Positions 61,901 to 64,000 of a stretch of 64,000 nt of DNA are shown here, piece after piece; position 1 is the stretch's first letter, and each line of letters starts with the position of its first letter. This DNA is from Bufo bufo (lineage: Eukaryota > Chordata > Amphibia > Anura > Bufonidae), in assembly GCF_905171765.1 (NCBI RefSeq), contig NC_053390.1, forward strand, positions 505,954,301 to 506,018,300, in the 5' to 3' direction. The position numbers were made by a program, and so were the translations under genes. A model generated the notes under the pieces. That model made no database searches, had not been told where the DNA came from, and worked only from the letters and a program-made list of their open reading frames with translations.

Positions 61901-63710
61901 TAGGCAACTGCAATTATATTACAGTGATTTTTTTTTTTACTGTTTTAAATGCAAGCTACTGTGACATCAGATATGAGTAGTGGGCACTGGCAGTAGTGGG
62001 CACAGTACACGCTGTTGGCCTGACACACACACTGGCAGGCAACTGCAATTATATTACAGTGAAAAAATTGTTTTACTGTTTTAAATGCAAGCTACTGTGA
62101 CACCAGATATGAGTATTGAGCACAGTACACGCTGTGGGCCTGGCACACACGCTGGCATGCAACTGCAATTATATTACAGTGAAAAAATTGTTTTACTGTA
62201 TTAAATGCAAGCTACTGTGACATCAGATATGAGTAGTGGGCACTGGCAGTAGTGGGCACAGTACACGCTGTTGGCCTGACACACACGCTGGCAGGCAACT
62301 GCAATTATATTACAGTGAAAAAATTGTTTTACTGTTTTAAATGCAAGCTACTGTGACACCAGATATGAGTAGTGGGCACAGTACTCGCTGTGGGCCTGAC
62401 ACACATACTGGCAGGCAACTGCAATTATATTACAGTGAAAAAATGGTTTTACTGTTTTAAATGCAAGCTACTGTGACACTAGATATTAGTAGTGGGCACA
62501 GTACACGCTGTGGGCCTGACACACACGCTGGCAGGCAACTGCAATTATATTACAGTGAAAAAATTTGTTTTACTGTTTTAAATGCAAGCTACTGTGACAT
62601 CAGATATGAGTAGTGGGCACTGGCAGTAGTGGGCACAGTACACGCTGTGGGCCTGGCACACACGCTGGCATGCAACTGCAATTATATTACAGTGAAAAAA
62701 TTGTTTTACTGTTTTAAATGCAAGCTACTGTGACACCAGATATGAGTAGTGGGCACAGTACACGCTGTGGGCCTGACACACATACTGGCAGGCAACTGCA
62801 ATTATATTACAGTGAAAAAATGGTTTTACTGTTTTAAATGCAAGCTACTGTGACACTAGATATTAGTATTGGGCACAGTACACGCTGTGGGCCTGACACA
62901 CACGCTTGCAGGCAACTGCAATTATATTACAGTGAAAAAATGTGTTTTACTGTTTTAAATGCAAGCTACTGTGACACCAGATATGAGTGGTGGGCACTGG
63001 CAGTATTGGGCACAGTACACGCTCTGGGCCTGACACATACGCTGGCAGGCAACTGCAATTATATTACAGTGAAAAAATAGTTTTACTGTTTTAAATGCAA
63101 GCTACTCTGACACCAGATATGAGTGGTGGGCACTGGCAGTAGTGGGCACAGTACACGCTGTGGGCCTGACACACACGCTGGCAGGCAACTGCAATTATAT
63201 TACAGTGAAAAAATGGTTTTACTGTTTTAAATACAAGCTACTGTGACACCAGATATGAGTAGTGGGCATAGTACACGCTGTGGGCCTCAGACACACGCTG
63301 GCAGGCAACTGCAATTATATTACAGTATAAAAATTGTTTTACTGTTTTAAATGCAAGGTACTGTGACACCAGATATGAGTAGTGGGCACAGTACACGCTG
63401 TGGGCCTCAGACACACGCTGGCAGGCAACTGCAATTATATTACAGAGAAAAAATTGTTTTACTGTTTTAAATGCAAGCTACTGTGACACCAGATGTGAGT
63501 AGTGGGCACAGTACACGCTGTGGGCATGACACACACGCTGGCAGGCAACTGCAATTATATTACAGTGAAAAAATGGTTTTACTATTTTAAATGCAAGCTA
63601 CTGTGACTCTTGATATGAGTGGTGGGCACTGGCAGTAGTGAGCACAGTACACGCTGTGGGCCTGACACACACGCTGGCAGTCAACTGCAATTATATTACA
63701 GAGAAAAAAT

Positions 63711-64000
63711 GAAAAAAAAAGAAGCAGACTGATGGACTAGCCCAAAAAAGGGCTTTTTGGGGTGTTGTCAGGACGCTGTCCTTACAGCAGATCAGATGAG
63801 TCTTTGAGGACTGGAGTGGACACATAACACTGGCCTAGCTAATGATTTCCCTATTAAATCAGCAGCAGCACTGTCCTTGCTCTCACTAACACTGCAGCTT
63901 CAGAATGAATCTAATATGGATGCTGTCCTTGCTTTTTGATAGGAGGTGGGAGGGTCTGGGAGGGATGGTATGCTGCTGATTGGCTGGAATGTGTCTGCTG
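63711..64000 (-). promoter_or_regulatory. Non-satellite DNA beyond the array, probable hAT 5' region
   Basis: The satellite stops after ATTACAGAGAAAAAATGAAA. Unique sequence follows, with a CCAAT box on the minus strand at 63,983-63,979 (AGCCAATCAGC). No coding frame. Its place on the promoter side of the minus-strand transposase, and its resemblance to the promoter side of the small hAT derivative at 19.6-19.8 kb (also with an ATTGG motif), suggest a transposon 5' end. The terminal repeat would be outside the window. Confidence 0.45.

Larger units (their letters stand above)
39671..63710. repeat. Satellite block III, about 24 kb of ~137- and ~121-bp monomers
   Basis: Head-to-tail monomers with the landmarks GCAAGCTACTGTGACACCAG, GGGCACAGTACACGCTGTGG and GCAACTGCAATTATATTACA. 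The long form has GTGGGCACTGGCAGTAGTGGGCACAG and the short form lacks 16 bp of it. From the span and unit lengths I estimate about 180 monomers. Linkers vary (GTGAAAAAATTG, GTGATTTTTTTTT, GTGCAAAAATTATTT, GTGAATATTTTTTT) and define monomer subtypes. All open frames across it, in either direction, are by-products of the repeat. Confidence 0.97.
24801..64000 (-). mobile_element. hAT transposon containing the satellite and nested elements (right end beyond window)
   Basis: The left (3') terminal region includes TAGTGTAAGGGTTACGCCCG near 24,857. Transposase follows at 24,869-27,388 on the minus strand. Upstream on that strand come satellite DNA and, after 63,710, unique DNA with a CCAAT box that I read as the element's 5' region. 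The claim that all this is one element is inference: it rests on the satellite abutting transposase on one side and promoter-like sequence on the other, and on the parallel at 18.9-19.8 kb. Non-hAT insertions are at 28,254-32,865 and 33,862-39,670. Confidence 0.55.

Noticed and set aside
39671..63710. Dozens of repeated 67-89-residue open frames containing ASYCDTRYEWWALAVVGTVH
   Set aside because: They follow the satellite sequence, exist in plus and minus orientations, and break with every monomer-length change. They are by-products of the repeat, not a gene family.
27470..63710. CRISPR-like regular repeat-spacer pattern
   Set aside because: The whole 121-137-bp unit is repeated, with no unique spacers and no cas genes, in vertebrate-type DNA.
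27470..63710. Octamer-like ATGCAAAC/ATGCAAGC in each monomer as a POU-factor array
   Set aside because: The match to ATGCAAAT is imperfect in most monomers, so there is no good reason to claim binding from sequence alone.

Overview
The window is repeat-dense vertebrate nuclear DNA, most likely from an anuran amphibian (inference). The grounds are TTAA-flanked piggyBac-type elements with strings of hairpins, hAT elements with a BED finger, Tc1-like transposases, chromodomain Ty3/Gypsy retrotransposons, and a Ngaro-type tyrosine-recombinase retrotransposon with an SGNH hydrolase. I find no host gene, rRNA or tRNA; every convincing protein-coding stretch belongs to a mobile element.

Layout. 1-3,087: right end of a TTAA-ending non-autonomous DNA transposon with two internal tandem repeats and a hairpin string. 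3,574-16,688: a Ty3/Gypsy chromovirus on the plus strand (element A). Its RNase H is split by a second chromovirus on the minus strand (element B, 6,800-13,485, target duplication GTCGG). B's gag carries a solo LTR (11,064-12,204, duplication CAAG) and A's integrase carries another (14,470-15,381, duplication GGGTC). 16,689-24,800: small DNA-transposon debris, including a T2-like MITE, Tc1 pieces, a shrunken hAT with its own minisatellite, a 329-bp MITE, an LTR-like block and a Tc1 copy abutting the next hAT. 24,801 to beyond the window: a minus-strand hAT with decayed transposase at 24,869-27,388.

Upstream of that transposase lies a satellite made of about 137-bp and 121-bp monomers, from 27,470 to 63,710. 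It is interrupted by a 4.6-kb TTAA transposon (28,254-32,865), itself carrying a 932-bp insertion with a 15-bp target duplication, and by a nearly intact Ngaro element (33,862-39,670). On the far side of the satellite the sequence returns to unique DNA that looks like the hAT 5' end. The reading I favour is that the satellite is the enormously expanded internal tandem repeat of the hAT. The small hAT derivative at 19 kb has the same order in miniature: promoter, tandem repeat, transposase.

The satellite has higher-order structure: a 9.2-kb block is tandemly duplicated (40,725-49,943 and 49,944-59,168, nearly identical), with nested 1.3-1.8-kb repeats. In the Ngaro element the hydrolase ATG directly follows the recombinase stop codon, and an 80-bp canonical intron sits three codons into the hydrolase frame. 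Gypsy and hAT reading frames carry several frameshifts, some in homopolymer runs, so a part of the apparent decay could be sequencing error.
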